Source of the DNA: Humulus lupulus
Taxonomy: Eukaryota > Streptophyta > Magnoliopsida > Rosales > Cannabaceae
NCBI RefSeq assembly: GCF_963169125.1
Contig: NC_084802.1
Span: 33,262,107 to 33,326,106, forward strand
Length of the DNA stretch: 64,000 nt
Direction: 5' to 3'
The stretch's first letter is position 1. Each line of letters begins with the position of its first letter. Positions 1 through 12,190 of this stretch are shown piece after piece. Made by a program: the position numbers and the translations under genes. The notes under the pieces are model-generated. The model was not told the origin of the DNA, did no database searches, and saw nothing but the letters and a program-made list of their open reading frames with translations.

Positions 1-1353
1 CACAACGCATTAACAATATCCACCCATCAAGTTCTAATCCATTAAATAGCTTCGAGTCATAATTCTAGTCTCCAGGACCTTGGATTTTATCAATCCAGGT
101 GATAAAATCCATCCCGAGCCTTAACAATTAGGTTCCCAAGTCAAATCCCACAAGACGCTTTGCATTTTGAACTAGGGCCGCGACCCAACCCCTTAAGGGC
201 CGTGGCTTGCCTCAAAACAGAGGCTAAACACCTCCCTGGAAGACACACGGGTCGTGGTATGCTTGGCCAAGTGCCGCGACACACCTCAAAATCCATGGCC
301 TCCCCAAGCCTCGCATGCACACGGGCCGCGGCATGCCCCTCCTAGGGCCGCGGCTCTACCTGCAAACCCAGAAAATCCCAGCCTTTCCTTCAAATTTTCC
401 CCGAGCTTAACCCCACATATCTCATCCAAAATAGCCCCCAACCTCAGAATAAGCCCAGAATTCATACTCATGCAACCTAAGCATACCAACAAATTCAAGA
501 ACCAATTCCTACACCCATCAAGCAATCAAAACCAATCCTAGAAACCAAGCCATGCATGTCTAAGTCCTAACACCGAATATCAACAGAATTCAGCTTGTTT
601 ATCAAGTTTAACACTTACCTTTGAGCTTGATTAAATCCATGAATTAGCCCTCTAAATCCCAGCTTGATTTCTGCCTTTGCTTCCAAGAATATCAGCTTTC
701 TTTCTCCTCTTCCTCTCTTAGCTCTAGCTTTCCTCTAGAGCTCCAAAGACTATTCCAGCATATACCAGAAGAAACGTGAAGCTCTTTTCCCTTGCCAATT
801 CTAACTTATCCTTTAAGCTAATTTCCCTTTTTGCCCTTAAACCTATCATTAACTCTCAAGTAATCCCAAGGGCAATTTGGTCATTTCCCAAATCCCATTA
901 AGTCCCCGAGGAAAAGTAATAAATTTTCCTCAATATTCCCTCCTAGACATCTTATCCTCAGATATATCTCCAAATATTTATTTCCATAACCCGATAACCC
1001 CATAAAAATGTCTAATACCCAAATTACCCCTCGACTCGCCCTGAGTCAGATTTTCGACCCCGTTGTGACATCCTAGCTAACCGCTCCCTAGGACTGTCTC
1101 GGATCGTGCAACACAGATACATCGCAAGTATAACACAATTATTACCATTATCACATTATGCCCTCAACGGGCTAGAATTACAAGCATGCCCCTAATAACC
1201 AAACGGGGCCCACATGCATATTTAATCCACCTAAACATGCATCACTAATCACATATTCACACAAATTCACATATTATGACAATAAATCACTTATTGCCAT
1301 CCAGGAACGCTAATCAAGACACTAAGCCTTATTAGCAAATTTGGGTCGTTACA
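1..1353 (-). repeat. Tekay-like gypsy LTR, 5'-end boundary inside window
   Basis: The last few hundred bases closely follow the ends of the LTRs at 34021-36375 and 43822-46160: a shared block with 'gaccccgttgtga', 'gccctcaacgggcta' and 'ggggcccacatg', ending in 'ttgggtcgttaca'. The orientation matches those LTRs, so the parent element is on the minus strand. No polypurine tract follows the terminal ACA at 1353, so this is either the outer end of an element lying to the left or a solo LTR. The left end is cut by the window. The small ORFs in it are not genes. Confidence 0.75.
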
Positions 1354-1508
1354 GAAACCATCTGCAATGAAAATATAGAGGTGTTCAGGAACAAGTGGAC
1401 CACAAAATTATGGTATTAAAATTTGTTACCTTGATAATTGTATATATACAGGGTCTTTAAATGTTTAGTTTTTTGTTCACATTTTTTTTAAACTTTCATA
1501 TGGCTGTT

Positions 1509-1812
1509 ATCGAGCTATTTCGAACATTATCGAACTAATATCGAGCTACATCAAACTGGTATCAAACTAATATCGAGCTTCAATCGAGCAATATCATTTT
1601 CATATCCATTATCTAGCTATTATCGAACTAATATCGAGCCATATCAAACCATTATCGAACTACTATCGAGCTATATCGAACCATTATCGAACTAATATCG
1701 AGCTAAGATTTGAAGTCAGTTTAGAAGCTAACAAACATATTATGGAGTTCATATCGAGCTACTATTGAGTTCATGTCGAGCTACAATCGAGCTCATCAAG
1801 TTTACATCGAGC
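1509..1812. repeat. ATCGARC array phased at 10-11 bases (3' side of transposase)
   Basis: About two dozen copies of ATCGAGC/ATCGAAC/ATCAAAC occur with successive starts 10 or 11 bases apart in the best stretch (about 1600-1710). The array lies just downstream of the transposase stop codon. A second array of the same motif in the same orientation sits at 4463-4742. The spacing is not a multiple of three, so this is not a coding repeat. Confidence 0.85.
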
Positions 1813-1901
1813 TTAACATAACATTTAAGAAAAATCAAAGAAAAAATAAGGGAAAACAAGCTTGGTTATTAATACAACAAGTCCAAATGGGAAAAAAGAG
1901 T

Positions 1902-4901
1902 TTATAGCCTAGCTTTGCATGTAGCCCTGTTGTGGCCAACACCACAACACATAATACACTTACGCTCTTTGCGAATGATTTCGCCATTCGATGGAGTGCG
2001 GTTTGTCTTCCTTCTTCCCACCTTTTTCTTCTTCGGTCGACCAACTGGTTGTTTTTCAACGCGAACCCTAACTTGCATTTTCTCTATGTTCTCGGGAACT
2101 TCCCAATCATCCTCCTTGCCAGTTGGGTAAATTGTTTCTTTGTAAGACTCCCTCCACATCTCAGTAGTGTAATATAAGGAACACAGTGAGTAAATGTTGA
2201 CACCGCGCAGGATGGCCGCAGCCACACCATGAACACAAGGGTAACCCATTATTTGAAACATGCCACAAGAGCATGATTTGGTCATCAAATTCACCTCACC
2301 ATCACCTTCTGGGTCTACCACATGAAATTTGAACTGTCCAAGAGGATGGACTTTCAAGTACCTTGCATCATCCGCAATGCCTGAGACATCTTTCTCATAT
2401 ATTGTTGCTAATTTGGATGTGCACTTCTCTACCTTCTCACAACGCACAACAAACCATGACTGAATTGTGAAACGAATGAATTCCACAAAAGTAGTGACTG
2501 GGAAGGTTCTTGCGACTCTGGTTTTGTTGTTGAAACTTTCAGCGTAGTTGCTTGTCATTACATAGTATCGATTCCTGGGAAAGTAAGCACAAGTCCACTT
2601 ATTGAAGCCAATACCCTCGAGATATTGAGCTATGGCAGGATCCATTTTCTTTATATTGTTGAAGAACTTGTGAAATTTTGACTTCCGAAATGCATATGCT
2701 GCATTCCACATCTCCTTGTGACAGTGATCAGTCTTGAACTTAGCGATTACATTCACACTTATGTGATGGTAGCATGCACCGTGGTAGGCATCAGGGAAGA
2801 CCAACTCAAGAGCATGAATAATGCTAGCATGCCTGTCTGATACAAAAGCCAAATTATCAACAACGCCAATGGCTTCCTTCAATTTCATCATGAAATACTT
2901 CCAAGAAGCATGATTCTGACTGTCAACAATCGCGAATGAAATTGGATAAATGTGGTTATTCGCATCCAATGCGACAACACACAACATGTGGCCACCATAC
3001 CTCGACTTCAAGAAAGTGTCGTCCACACATATAATAGGACGACATGATGTAAATCCCCTTCTACAAACTCCAAGTGAGAAGAAACAGTAAAGAAGGCGAC
3101 CATCATCTATGACAAATTCAGTTATTGCACCTGGATTCTTTTGCTGCAGCTTGTACAAGAAAGAAGGTAACTTGGAGTATGATTCTTCAGGTGTCCCCCT
3201 GACATAACCGAGTGCCTTCTTTCTGCATCTCCAAGCCTTCATATAACTCATATCGATCCCAAAATTATTCTTCATATCCTCCTCTATTTTGTTTGCTGGG
3301 TAGCTAGTGCCATCAGTAGCATATTTGTTCTTGATAAGGTGCACAATGACCCAAGGTGCTGCTTGACGGTGGTCTTTCTGTTGCAATTCTAGTGAGCAAG
3401 TATGTACACTATTATAAACAGTGATCTCAAACATCTCAGATCGCGCTACTTTTCCCCCTCTTATTCTCTAACCACAATCAGGATTCTTGCAGGTGATATA
3501 CAACACATCAGTACCAAACTTCTTAACCATAAACTCAAAATTATTCTTCATTGCGAAGAGAGCCACTTTGGTTTTCAATTCCATCTTCTTCTCAAAAGTC
3601 TTCCCAAGGTGTAGTTCTCCCAACGGTACACCACATGAGAATGTTTCAGGTCGACTAGAAGCCATGATATCTTCTTTTGTAAACATGGGAGCACTCCATT
3701 TTCTGTGATCTTTTGTTGAACATATTGGAACGTTCCCTATATTGTTATATTCTGTTCCACATGGATGACTAGAGCTAGTGCTAGGTCTTCGACGTCCTTG
3801 ACTTGGTGGGTTCGCCCGTGCAATAGGATGTATTGGCTGTTCTTGTGCTTGTTCGACTTGCAAATAATCAGACATGTCAATCAGAACTTCTACACTATAA
3901 TATGCCTCTGAATTGTATCCTGAGTCCTCATTATATTCAAATACTGGATCGTCATTCACGTAGGGGTTGTACTCATACTAGTTGTCCCTCGGGTCACCAA
4001 TAGGACATCCTAAAGTACTGGCTGCTCCCTCAAGTCCGGGAGTGGAATATGGATCTGCAATGACAATCTTTTTAACAGGAGTGACACACAAGGTTAACCT
4101 TTCTTTAGATGCTACTCCTAAGAATGCACGGACACCAAGATCACTTTCAACATGAACAGGTGTAAACGGTTGGTCGCCACATGTGTAAGGAACCTCCAAT
4201 TTCAACCCATACATCTATTTATCAACTTTAAGTTCCTTGTACAATATGTCAAGAAGTTGCAAGTACGCTACAATATCCTCCATCGGTATCACTATGCATT
4301 GAGGGTCCTTACAAATCCACTTATTCCCTTGTAATTCCCAAACACCATTATAGGATACAAAAACGTAGACAATGGAACCTGTGTTGGAAAAATAATTGAA
4401 ATTGTAAAAAAAAAAAAAAAAAAACTGTCAATTTTTTAGAAATTCATGAAAAAAAGAATATTATCGAGCTTCAATTGAACTCTATCGAGTTACCATCGAG
4501 CCCATCGTCGAGCTCTTATCGAGTTCGTATTGAGCTAAAATTTCTTAAACCAAACATAAAACCTAACCAAAACCTTCATCGAACCCTATCGAGCACATAT
4601 CGAGAAAACAACAAGACCAAATATTCTATGGTATAATCGAACCCTTATCGAGTTTCCATCAAGCCCTTATCGAACCCTTATCGAGCACATAAAAGAACAT
4701 TTGTCTACATACTATCGAGCCCCTATCGAACCGTTATCGAGCAAAATAGTTGCAGAAAACCCAGAAAAACGTAGATCACGAATTCTCTCTAAAAAAAACC
4801 TAGAAAAACACGCCAATATAGGTTCAGATCTGTTCGAAATAGCAAAAAAAATGTAAATAAACAATACCCAAAAGAGAAAATGAGTCAATATTCTTACCCA
4901 T
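1902..4901 (-). pseudogene. mudrA-like MULE transposase, two exons, three TAG stops
   Basis: Exon 1 is only ATG plus one G (4901-4898), followed by a GTAAGA donor at 4897. The intron runs 4897-4379 with an acceptor at 4380-4379, and exon 2 runs from 4378 to the stop at 1902. One frame of about 826 codons crosses the whole gene. In order there is an N-terminal domain (4376-3980), a MuDR-type DNA-binding segment (about 3740-3470), the MULE DDE-type transposase core around 3000-2650 (with 'CVDDTF' and 'FVSDRH'), a SWIM zinc finger ('CSCGMF...CVHG', about 2260-2210) and a C-terminal zinc knuckle ('CIMCCGVGHNRATC', about 1950-1910). Three in-frame stops, all TAG, lie at 4217-4215, 3980-3978 and 3470-3468. 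No frameshift was found. The protein would cut and paste the element; here it is inactive as a full-length product. Confidence 0.85.
4463..4742. repeat. ATCGARC array phased at 10-11 bases (inside intron 1)
   Basis: About 20 copies of ATCGAGC/ATCGAAC-like heptamers, mostly 11 bases apart, lie entirely inside the single intron of the MULE transposase gene, between the four-base coding exon 1 and exon 2. The motif and orientation match the array at 1509-1812. A poly(A) run (about 4408-4425) lies between the array and the splice acceptor. Confidence 0.85.
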
Positions 4902-5212
4902 GGTTTTTCTCCTCCAAAAACTCTCAAAATGGATATTGCCTTTGATTTTGATGACTTCACAGAGACAATGGAGATGGCCAACAATGATTTCGATAAGAAA
5001 ATCATACAAAATATGTAGGTTTTAGGGAGGATTTCGTGAGAATGAAAGAGAGAGAGGGAAGAGAGAGGAAGATAATGTTTTAGGATTCTTGATATAATGG
5101 GAGGGGTATTTTGGGTATGAGAGGAATGTTTAACATCAAATTGAAAAGATTAATAGTGCTAGGATTTTTTGGTAATATTAGGCATTATTAAGTATGAATA
5201 GTGAAATTTCCC

Positions 5213-6046
5213 AATCAAAATTACATAGTAGAGTTCATTAATTATCCTAGAAATGAAAAGTTTAGCTCATAATCAATATCTTAAAAACACCCAGTATAAA
5301 ATAAATCATAGTTTAGAAAATACAAGAAAAATAAAATAAAATATTAAGGAGAAGGGTAAGAGAATCAAGCAAAAAAGATGTTCCCAACATGATCCTCCTC
5401 TCTTGAATCCTTCATCTTCTTTCTTTTTCTTTTTCTTCTTCTTCATTCTCTACTTTCTCTCAATGGTGGCTGCCTCCTTTTCTCTCCTCTCTGGTCTGTA
5501 CGTGTCTATCCTCCCTTGGGGAAAGATGATGATGATAAGTTATGCCAATCTCATCCCCAAAATTACCCGCGTGGGCCTCATTTGCCTCTCTTCTTTTTCT
5601 TGCAAAGCCAATGGACCAAAGTCAATTAAGGGCCCAATACTACTTTAATTACTGCTCAACCCAAATCAGACAAATCCAAAAGCTGAGTTGGATAAGTTAG
5701 CTATTTAATTTCCCACGTGGGCCTTCCAAGTAGATATCTGGAACAGCGTGATGCTGCTACGATGCTGTAGCATCCCAAAATCTTGATTCCACTTCAAGAT
5801 TCAAATCCTTCTCAAAATGTCCACAACTCTACCAACCATCTATCAAGACAAAATTCAACATTTTAAGATATATTTTTCACGCATTAATCTAATATTTAAT
5901 ATCATCTAATTATAATTAATAGTTGACAAAACAATAATAAAAATACTACAAAACACCCTAAACCAATATTTTCTTATTAAAAATATAAGTTCAAAAGCAT
6001 TAAAATAACTATAATTCCTAGAATTATCAAGGACAAAACTACATTT
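5213..6046. other. No recognisable gene
   Basis: A pyrimidine-rich stretch (about 5400-5500) and AT-rich DNA. ORFs here are short, low in complexity and lack homology that I recognise. The copia LTR below may begin somewhere in its right part, but I could not find a TG start. Confidence 0.5.
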
Positions 6047-7234
6047 ATTGATTATATCAACGAACTATAAGAGAAAACTCTGTAAATATAATTCTATAAA
6101 TAATTAGAGTGCAATTCCATATTTATAGTGGAGTAAGCATAGAATTAATAAAATAATCTGGTTTATTGGATCTTCATATTGTATGTCCATGGTCCCCAGA
6201 TCCCCTCTGTCATACACTATCAGAGGTAAGGATGAGATTTATAGAGAGAAATACTAAATTGCAAAGGAATTAGTTTTTCACAGCAAGGAAATAATTATGT
6301 GATAGGGTATGTCAATTGATTAATTATGAATTATTTAACTATATAGTTTTTATTTTGAAAAACTACATGTTAAAATAAATATTAATCATGTTTGGATTAA
6401 TATAGAGAGAGATTAATAATTATCTTATTTATAATAAGATATTTATTTATATATTTAAAACTAATATTTTAAGATAAAGTTAATTTTAGGATAAATATAT
6501 TATCTTAAATATTAATTAAACAAACAAATGAGAAAATTAGGAAAATATTAATGTAGCTCACGACACACTCATTGTACAGTGAGTGTGTGTGGCGCCACTC
6601 ATAGACAGAAATATACTTGGGATTTGAATTTTGAATTTCAAATTTATTTGTTTATTTAATTATATATATGTAATAATTCTTTTTAAATATGATTTAAATT
6701 AAATAGGTTATAACTGGTCAGTTTTATTTTAAATAAAATAAAGATTAATTAATTAAGTTAATTATCTTTATAAAACTGAAAGAAGTCATACTTTAAAAAA
6801 TAAGCAAAATAAGCGATTAAGTTTTTTTCATAAGTTTTGACTATCAAACTCTCTCAGAAGAAAAAAAAACGATAGAATTTCCCTAAAACTGAAATTCTAT
6901 ACACAACATCCACTCTCTACTCAAACCCCTCTAGATTTCATGTGTTGAGTACATCTGGAGAGTTCTAAATCAACATTTTGAATCATACGTGCCCACACAC
7001 GTCCTTGTGTATTTGAGGAGTGGTCTGAAAGATCAAGGTGTGAGCTTTCAGAATAAGGATAGGAAGATCGTTGATTTATACAAAAATATTCGTGGACTCT
7101 TGATAGGCTACAAGAAGTAATCTCTAATATATTTGTATTTGATTAATATATCTATATATGTATAATCCTGGCTAGTATTAATAAATATTTTTAAAATATT
7201 CATTACGTTGCATATCCTAATTTATCGTATTTAA
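6047..7234 (+). repeat. Copia-type LTR relic
   Basis: This is the reverse-orientation relative of the LTR at 55052-57246. Shared blocks in order are 'tattgattatatcaa', 'catatttatagtggagtaa', a palindromic 'cacacactca...gagtgtgtgtggcg' type segment, and near the end 'cttgataggc' followed by 'caagaagta'. The 5' end is not defined and the 3' end abuts a minus-strand copia coding fragment, so this is a truncated or rearranged copy. Confidence 0.6.
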
Positions 7235-7435
7235 TACCAACATCATAACCATGGTAAGCTGTCCTCATACTCAGATTTGCAGCATTAGCAGTAACATGAT
7301 GACTAGTCCTAGAGTCGACATACCACACATCATTGTCGATGACCTCGGGAGAAGCAATATAAGCTCAGTGAGATGGTTTGGCCAAAGACGGAGAGGTATT
7401 CAGATCTGACCCCATGAGCAAATCATCGAACCAAT
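7235..7435 (-). pseudogene. Copia gag-protease junction fragment
   Basis: The minus strand encodes a short aspartic-protease block of the copia type. 'VWYVDSRTSHHVTANAANL' occupies the place of the usual W-x-D-S-G-A-S-H-H-x-T motif, so the catalytic Asp is kept but Gly-Ala is changed to Arg-Thr. A stop codon lies just upstream of the motif. No integrase or RT follows. The fragment is in the opposite orientation to the LTR relic beside it. Confidence 0.65.
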
Positions 7436-7879
7436 TGTAGAGAGTACTTTTTGGAGAATTACATTTTAGTTGCTCAAAAAGATAAGTGTAAAAAAGAAAC
7501 CGAATATATATATATAGTAAGGTATAGAGTGCCAACTCAAATTATCTAAATGCTAAATGAAAAATGATGTGCACAATTAAATTAGCTTCTAGTATTGCAG
7601 CATGCAAAAAGTCATGTCTTAACATGAGGTTTATTGCATAACAAACTACATTTACCCATGTGATTGGCCGTTTTTGAGAACTTTCTCGAGAGATTGCTTG
7701 TCATGACTCATGACCTGTTCGGATGTTTTTCCCTTTGACCGCCTCTGCAGCATGGTGATTTGTAATCGACCACGAGGTCATTGATCCTAACAAGGATTAA
7801 CATTTCCTTTTTATTTTCTTCAAATGTTAGAGAACTTTCTCTTAAGACGTGACATTCAACCAACACATATATTAGTTCT
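7436..7879. other. No recognisable gene
   Basis: AT-rich DNA with no ORF of note and no clear repeat relationship to the rest of the window. Confidence 0.5.
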
Positions 7880-7915
7880 TGTTAGAAAGAATATATTAAC
7901 AACGAAGATGATTAT
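7880..7915 (-). repeat. Left piece of an older copia-type LTR split by the SIRE insertion
   Basis: The 36 bases beginning 'tgttagaaagaatatatt' resemble the start of the LTR at 30259 ('tgttagagaatatatttt'). The remainder of the same LTR continues at 23603 on the far side of the SIRE-like element. No clear target duplication of this older LTR was seen. Confidence 0.6.
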
Positions 7916-9024
7916 TGTCAAATTTATGGAAACATCTTATTTTATTTAAACAATGACTTAAATCTTTTTATATTGTGATATTCAGTTTTAATACTTTGTA
8001 ATATTTGGTGGGATTTGCAAATATTTCTTATTTCACATTTATATTCACAATATATTTAAATAAGGAATTTATATTTTATTTTTCTAAGGAAAATATCATG
8101 TGAATGATTGAATACATTAATAGATTTTCCTGGGATAATTTTCGTACTTTCCAAGGATATTTTTTTACAGGAAATAAAATTCTTGGGTAAGTTATTGCTC
8201 ATTTCCTTTTTAGGAAATTTTGTATTGACTCAAGGATAAGCTATCTCCGCGAATTGCGGGGCTGTCAAGACAGAATCAACAAATTGACAAATCTCCATCA
8301 ATCAAGAATATTATCAAATATTCTTGCTTTTATTGTACATTTTTTTCCAGACTTCTGAGCACAAAATGTCTCTATAAATAGTGTTCTAAGGTGTTGAGAA
8401 AATGTGAACTCTTTGGTGTATTATTTTGTGAGTGAATTGTAATATTTGTGAGAGTTCATAGTTTGTATTCAAGATCACAGTATTCACGTGTTCTTGTAAT
8501 AAAACGAGTTAAGTTTTGTGGTGAGTCTATACCAAGTTCATGAGTGAATACAAGATGTAGTTTGAACACAATTCTTGAAGTCTTCGGAAGGAGATTTTTA
8601 CAAGCCTTGCTTCGGGAGGATGAAAGCACTCGCTGACCATTGAAGGGAGTTCAAGTGGTTAGACATTTCAATCAAAATCATATTAGTGAAGAGAAGTACA
8701 ACAAAGTTACGGAAAATCTCAAAAAGGAGTCTTATTTTGTTTTAGTCAATATTTATGTACTTGTGATTCTTTATTAATTGGTTTTATTCTCTGGATGTGG
8801 TCCCAAGGAGTAGGTTATCCGAAAGGGTTTCTGAGCCTTGTAAAAATTCATTGTGTTCTTCATTGTTTTTGCACTGTCCTTTTATTATGTTTGGTTTCTA
8901 TTATGAACAATCCTCATTATGTCACGACAAAACTGAAATATGTTATAACATTCAATTACCATTTCACATCTTAATTAAACTACTTGTTTTAATTAATTTA
9001 GTAATTACTAAAAACACAATTTCA
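7916..9024 (+). repeat. SIRE-like 5' LTR
   Basis: 1109 bases, TGTCAAATTT...ATTTCA, closely similar over its whole length to 22507-23597. It has a TATA box (TATAAATA, 8373-8380). The matching TATA in the 3' LTR is near 22970. Confidence 0.88.
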
Positions 9025-9026
9025 AT

Positions 9027-9038
9027 TGGTATCAAAGG
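9027..9038 (+). other. Primer binding site (tRNA-iMet type)
   Basis: TGGTATCAAAGG lies two bases after the LTR end. The first ten bases fit the usual plant initiator-tRNA primer site. Confidence 0.75.
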
Positions 9039-9103
9039 GGGACACTTATTTCTAAAGTGTGATCTTGCTATATTCTGTTTTTTGTGTTTTGTTTTGTTCT
9101 TGC

Positions 9104-10430
9104 AATGTCTTTTTTTCACAGAAGGTGGTTTGATAACTCGCCCCCCTTTACTCAATGACTCTTACTATCCATATTGGAAAGTTAGAATGAGAGCCTTCAT
9201 CAAATCTCAAGATGAAAAGGCTTGGAGAGCAGTCTTTAGTGGTTGGACTCCTCCCGCAGAAAGCAATGACATTACTAAGGTAAAATCTGAACTAGATTGG
9301 ACAGATGCTAAAGATAAACTGTCTAGTTTAATAATAAAGTACTGCATGCAATTTTTAATAGTGGCAGGGTACATTAAATTAATTTCTTCATGTGTTTCGG
9401 CTAAAGATGCTTGACAAATTCTTCAAACCCAATTTGAAGGAACTGCTGATGTCAGGCGTTCTAGGCTTGTTATGCTCACAATAAAATTTGAAAATGAATG
9501 AAAATGAAACCTTCACCAAATTTTATGAAACTTGATGAGAAACTTTGCTCTTGGTGAGAAACCTTGAAGAAAATGTTTTGGTCCGAAAAAATTGTTAGAG
9601 TTCTTCCTGACAGGTTTCAACCTAAGCTCATTGCAATTGAGGAAGCAAAAAATCTAGACAAGATAAAACTAGAAGAATTGATGGGTTCATTTCGAACTTT
9701 TGAACTGAATCAAGAAATCAAACAAAAAGGTAAAATAGAAGAAATCTATTGCCTTGAAATCTTCCAAAGAGAAGAAGGAAAGTTCAGATGACGAGGATGA
9801 TGAGATGGCCTTGTTAACAAAAAAAATTCAAAAGTACATAAAAAAATTAGGAAACAAAAATGCCATACTCAAAAACCTAAAAGGTAATTTTTCTAAACCC
9901 TTTGAAACTAACAAAAAGGGTATTCAGTGCAGGGAATGTGAAGGATTTAGACACATTCAATCCGAGGGTGCCAATACCTTAAAGAAAAAGAAAGCCATGG
10001 CAGCTACTTGGAGTGATCTAGACTCTGAACAGAGTGATGAGAAAGACAATAGTGTTGCCTTAACCTCAGTTCACAAAGGTATGCTTTTCTCTTCAGTTGA
10101 TTCCAAGGATTTGGTATGCCTTAATAATTCTGTTCAGAATGATGAAGAATCTAACATTGAATCTGGCTTAGATGATGAGTCATTGAAAGATTCTTACAAA
10201 ATAATGTATGATCAATGGCTGAAAGTTTGCTTTGAGAATCGATTAATGGCTAGCAATAACAAGAAACCGGTTGAAAAAATGAAAGAACTTGAATTGATTA
10301 TTGCTTCCAAAAATAAGGAAATTAATTCTTTGAGTAAAAAAATTGATCTTATGCAAAAAAAAAGAGTGTCAAAATGCTCAATCCAAAATCTGGAATTTTG
10401 GATGATGTTTTCTCTACAATAGAAAAGAGT
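9104..10430 (+). pseudogene. SIRE-like gag, broken
   Basis: This is the capsid/nucleocapsid region. Near 9120-9310 lies the N-terminal block 'GGLITRPPLLNDSYYPYWK', followed by a conserved gag segment with 'DEKAWRA'. The likely start ATG at 9104 is one base out of frame with it; the slip lies in a run of seven T. A stop follows near 9412. A further gag segment lies at 9564-9720 ('RVLPDRFQPK'), and a Lys-rich part with a degraded zinc knuckle ('CRECEGFRH') at about 9930-9965. The tail is acidic and possibly coiled-coil. Several frame changes mean no intact gag protein. Confidence 0.8.
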
Positions 10431-10848
10431 CGATGATTTTAATGGATTAGTATCTAATGGATCTGAATCCTCTAAGAAAACAATTTTTGTAAAATCTGGA
10501 ATTATCATTCTTTTGTGACAACTAACCGTTTTGTAGGAACAAGTGGCTCTTCTGAGAACACACAGTTGTCATCTGCTCCAACAGATCTGCAACTAAAGAG
10601 AATTTCTTCGAAAACAAAGATTGGACAATTTGTACCAGTTTGTCATTTTTTTGGTATGAAAGAACATACAAGACCAAAGTATTTTTCTCTATTAAACTTG
10701 TTGAAAAAGAATTATATTAAACACTTTGATAGCATGAATCAATTCTTGACCAAAAGTAATTCAAAATAAAAAACAACATGGGTCAAGAAAATTCTTTCAG
10801 CTTGTTTGGCTGCTTTTACTTCTCATAAAAAACACACGCATCTAGTTC

Positions 10849-11033
10849 ATGGTACTTTGATAGTGGTTGCTCTAGACATATCACATGTAATGCCAACATA
10901 CGCAACAACTTCAAATCTTTGAAATGTGGTGTAGTAACTTTCGGAGATGGGATGACTGGAAACATTTTAGGAAAATGTACCCTAAAGGTAGAGTGATTAC
11001 CAAAGCTAAAAAAATGTTCTTTTTGTTGATGGG
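10849..11033 (+). pseudogene. Copia aspartic protease fragment
   Basis: 'WYFDSGCSRHIT' is the copia protease active-site motif, with the catalytic Asp present. The reading frame is interrupted on both sides. In an intact element this enzyme cleaves the gag-pol polyprotein. Confidence 0.75.
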
Positions 11034-12190
11034 TTGAAAGTTAACTTAATTAGCATAAGTCAAATTTGTGACCAAAGTTTTTTTGTTAATTTTTCGTATG
11101 ATGAGTGTAATGTTGTAAATCAAAATGGTGATATTGTTCTTAAAGGTTCTCGTTCTTTGGATAATTGTTATACACTCACACAAAAATTCACATGTCATGC
11201 ATCATCATCAAGTGTCAATAACACTGACTTATGGCATGAAAAACTTGGTCACATAAATTTCAAAAAATTTAAAAAAGTTGCCAATACAGGTCTCATTTGT
11301 GGGATACCTAAATTGGGTAAATAATCAGTTGGTAAGTGTGAATCATGTCACTTGAGAAAACAATTGAAAATTTCCCATAAAATTATGTCTGATATTAGTA
11401 CTTCCCAAGTGTTAGAACTATTGCATATGGATCTCATGGATCATATACAGGTTGAAAGTATTGATGGAAAGAGATACATTTTTGTATGTGTGGATGATTT
11501 TTCAAGATTTACATGGGTTGATTTCCTAAGAGAAAAATTAGACACATTTGAGGTTTTAAAACTCTCTGTACAAGACTAAGAGTAGAAAAAGACTGCAACA
11601 TTGGTAAAATTGTGATAATCTGAAGTGATCATGGTAAGGAGTTTGAAAATTCTGTTTATGATGAATATTGTAAATCTTTTGAAATTTTGCATGAATTTTC
11701 TGCACCAAAAACCACATAACAAAATGGGGTAGTGGAACTGAAAAATCGTACCTTACAGGAAATTGCTAGAGTTATGCTAAACAACAAAAAACTCTCAAAG
11801 AAATTGTGGGCTGAAGCAATTAACACTGCTTGCTACACAATTAATCACGTTTTCTTGTGACCAGGTACGAATAAAACTCCTAATGAGATCTGGAAAGGTA
11901 GAAAACCCGATGTTAATTATTTTCATGTTTTTGGTTGCCTTTGCTATGTTCTTAGAGATCGTGAGAATCTTGGAAAATTTGATGCCAAAAGTGATCTAGG
12001 GGTTTTTTTTGGTTACTCTAATAATAGTAGAGCTTATCGTGTTTATAACATGAGAACTCAAACTGTTATGGAATCTGCTAACGTGGTTGTTGATGATCTG
12101 AAGGATTTTTCTGAGTATTCCCACGAAGAAGAAATCAATAGATTCATTGATGCTCAACATCAAACAGGAACGACGGTTCAACAGAAGGCC
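11034..12190 (+). pseudogene. Copia integrase, broken
   Basis: The GAG-pre-integrase zinc region contains 'LWHEKLGHIN' (11230-11260), and the core begins with 'HMDLMDHIQ' near 11420. The second Asp lies in 'SDHGKEF' (about 11620-11645) and the Glu in 'GVVELKNRTL' (about 11725-11755). All three catalytic acids can be found but in different frames, with stops at about 11320, 11577 and 11718 and an in-frame stop near 11860. No functional integrase is expected. Confidence 0.8.

Larger units (their letters stand above)
1354..5212 (-). mobile_element. Mutator-like element (MULE), partial
   Basis: The element holds a mudrA-like transposase gene on the minus strand with ATCGARC arrays on both sides. 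I place its right end near 5212, where the minus strand begins 'gggaaatttcac', a terminus-like sequence. No matching inverted terminus was found at the left, where the gypsy LTR ends at 1353. The LTR may have inserted into the MULE and separated it from its left terminus. Boundaries are therefore approximate. Confidence 0.55.

Noticed and set aside
1509..1812. Telomere-like or centromeric satellite
   Set aside because: The unit does not match plant telomere repeats and the array is tied to a transposase gene, with a second copy in its intron.
8797..9103. Long N-terminal extension of the SIRE gag ORF
   Set aside because: It is LTR and primer-site sequence, and is mirrored in the 3' LTR at 23370. 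Translation would start near 9104.
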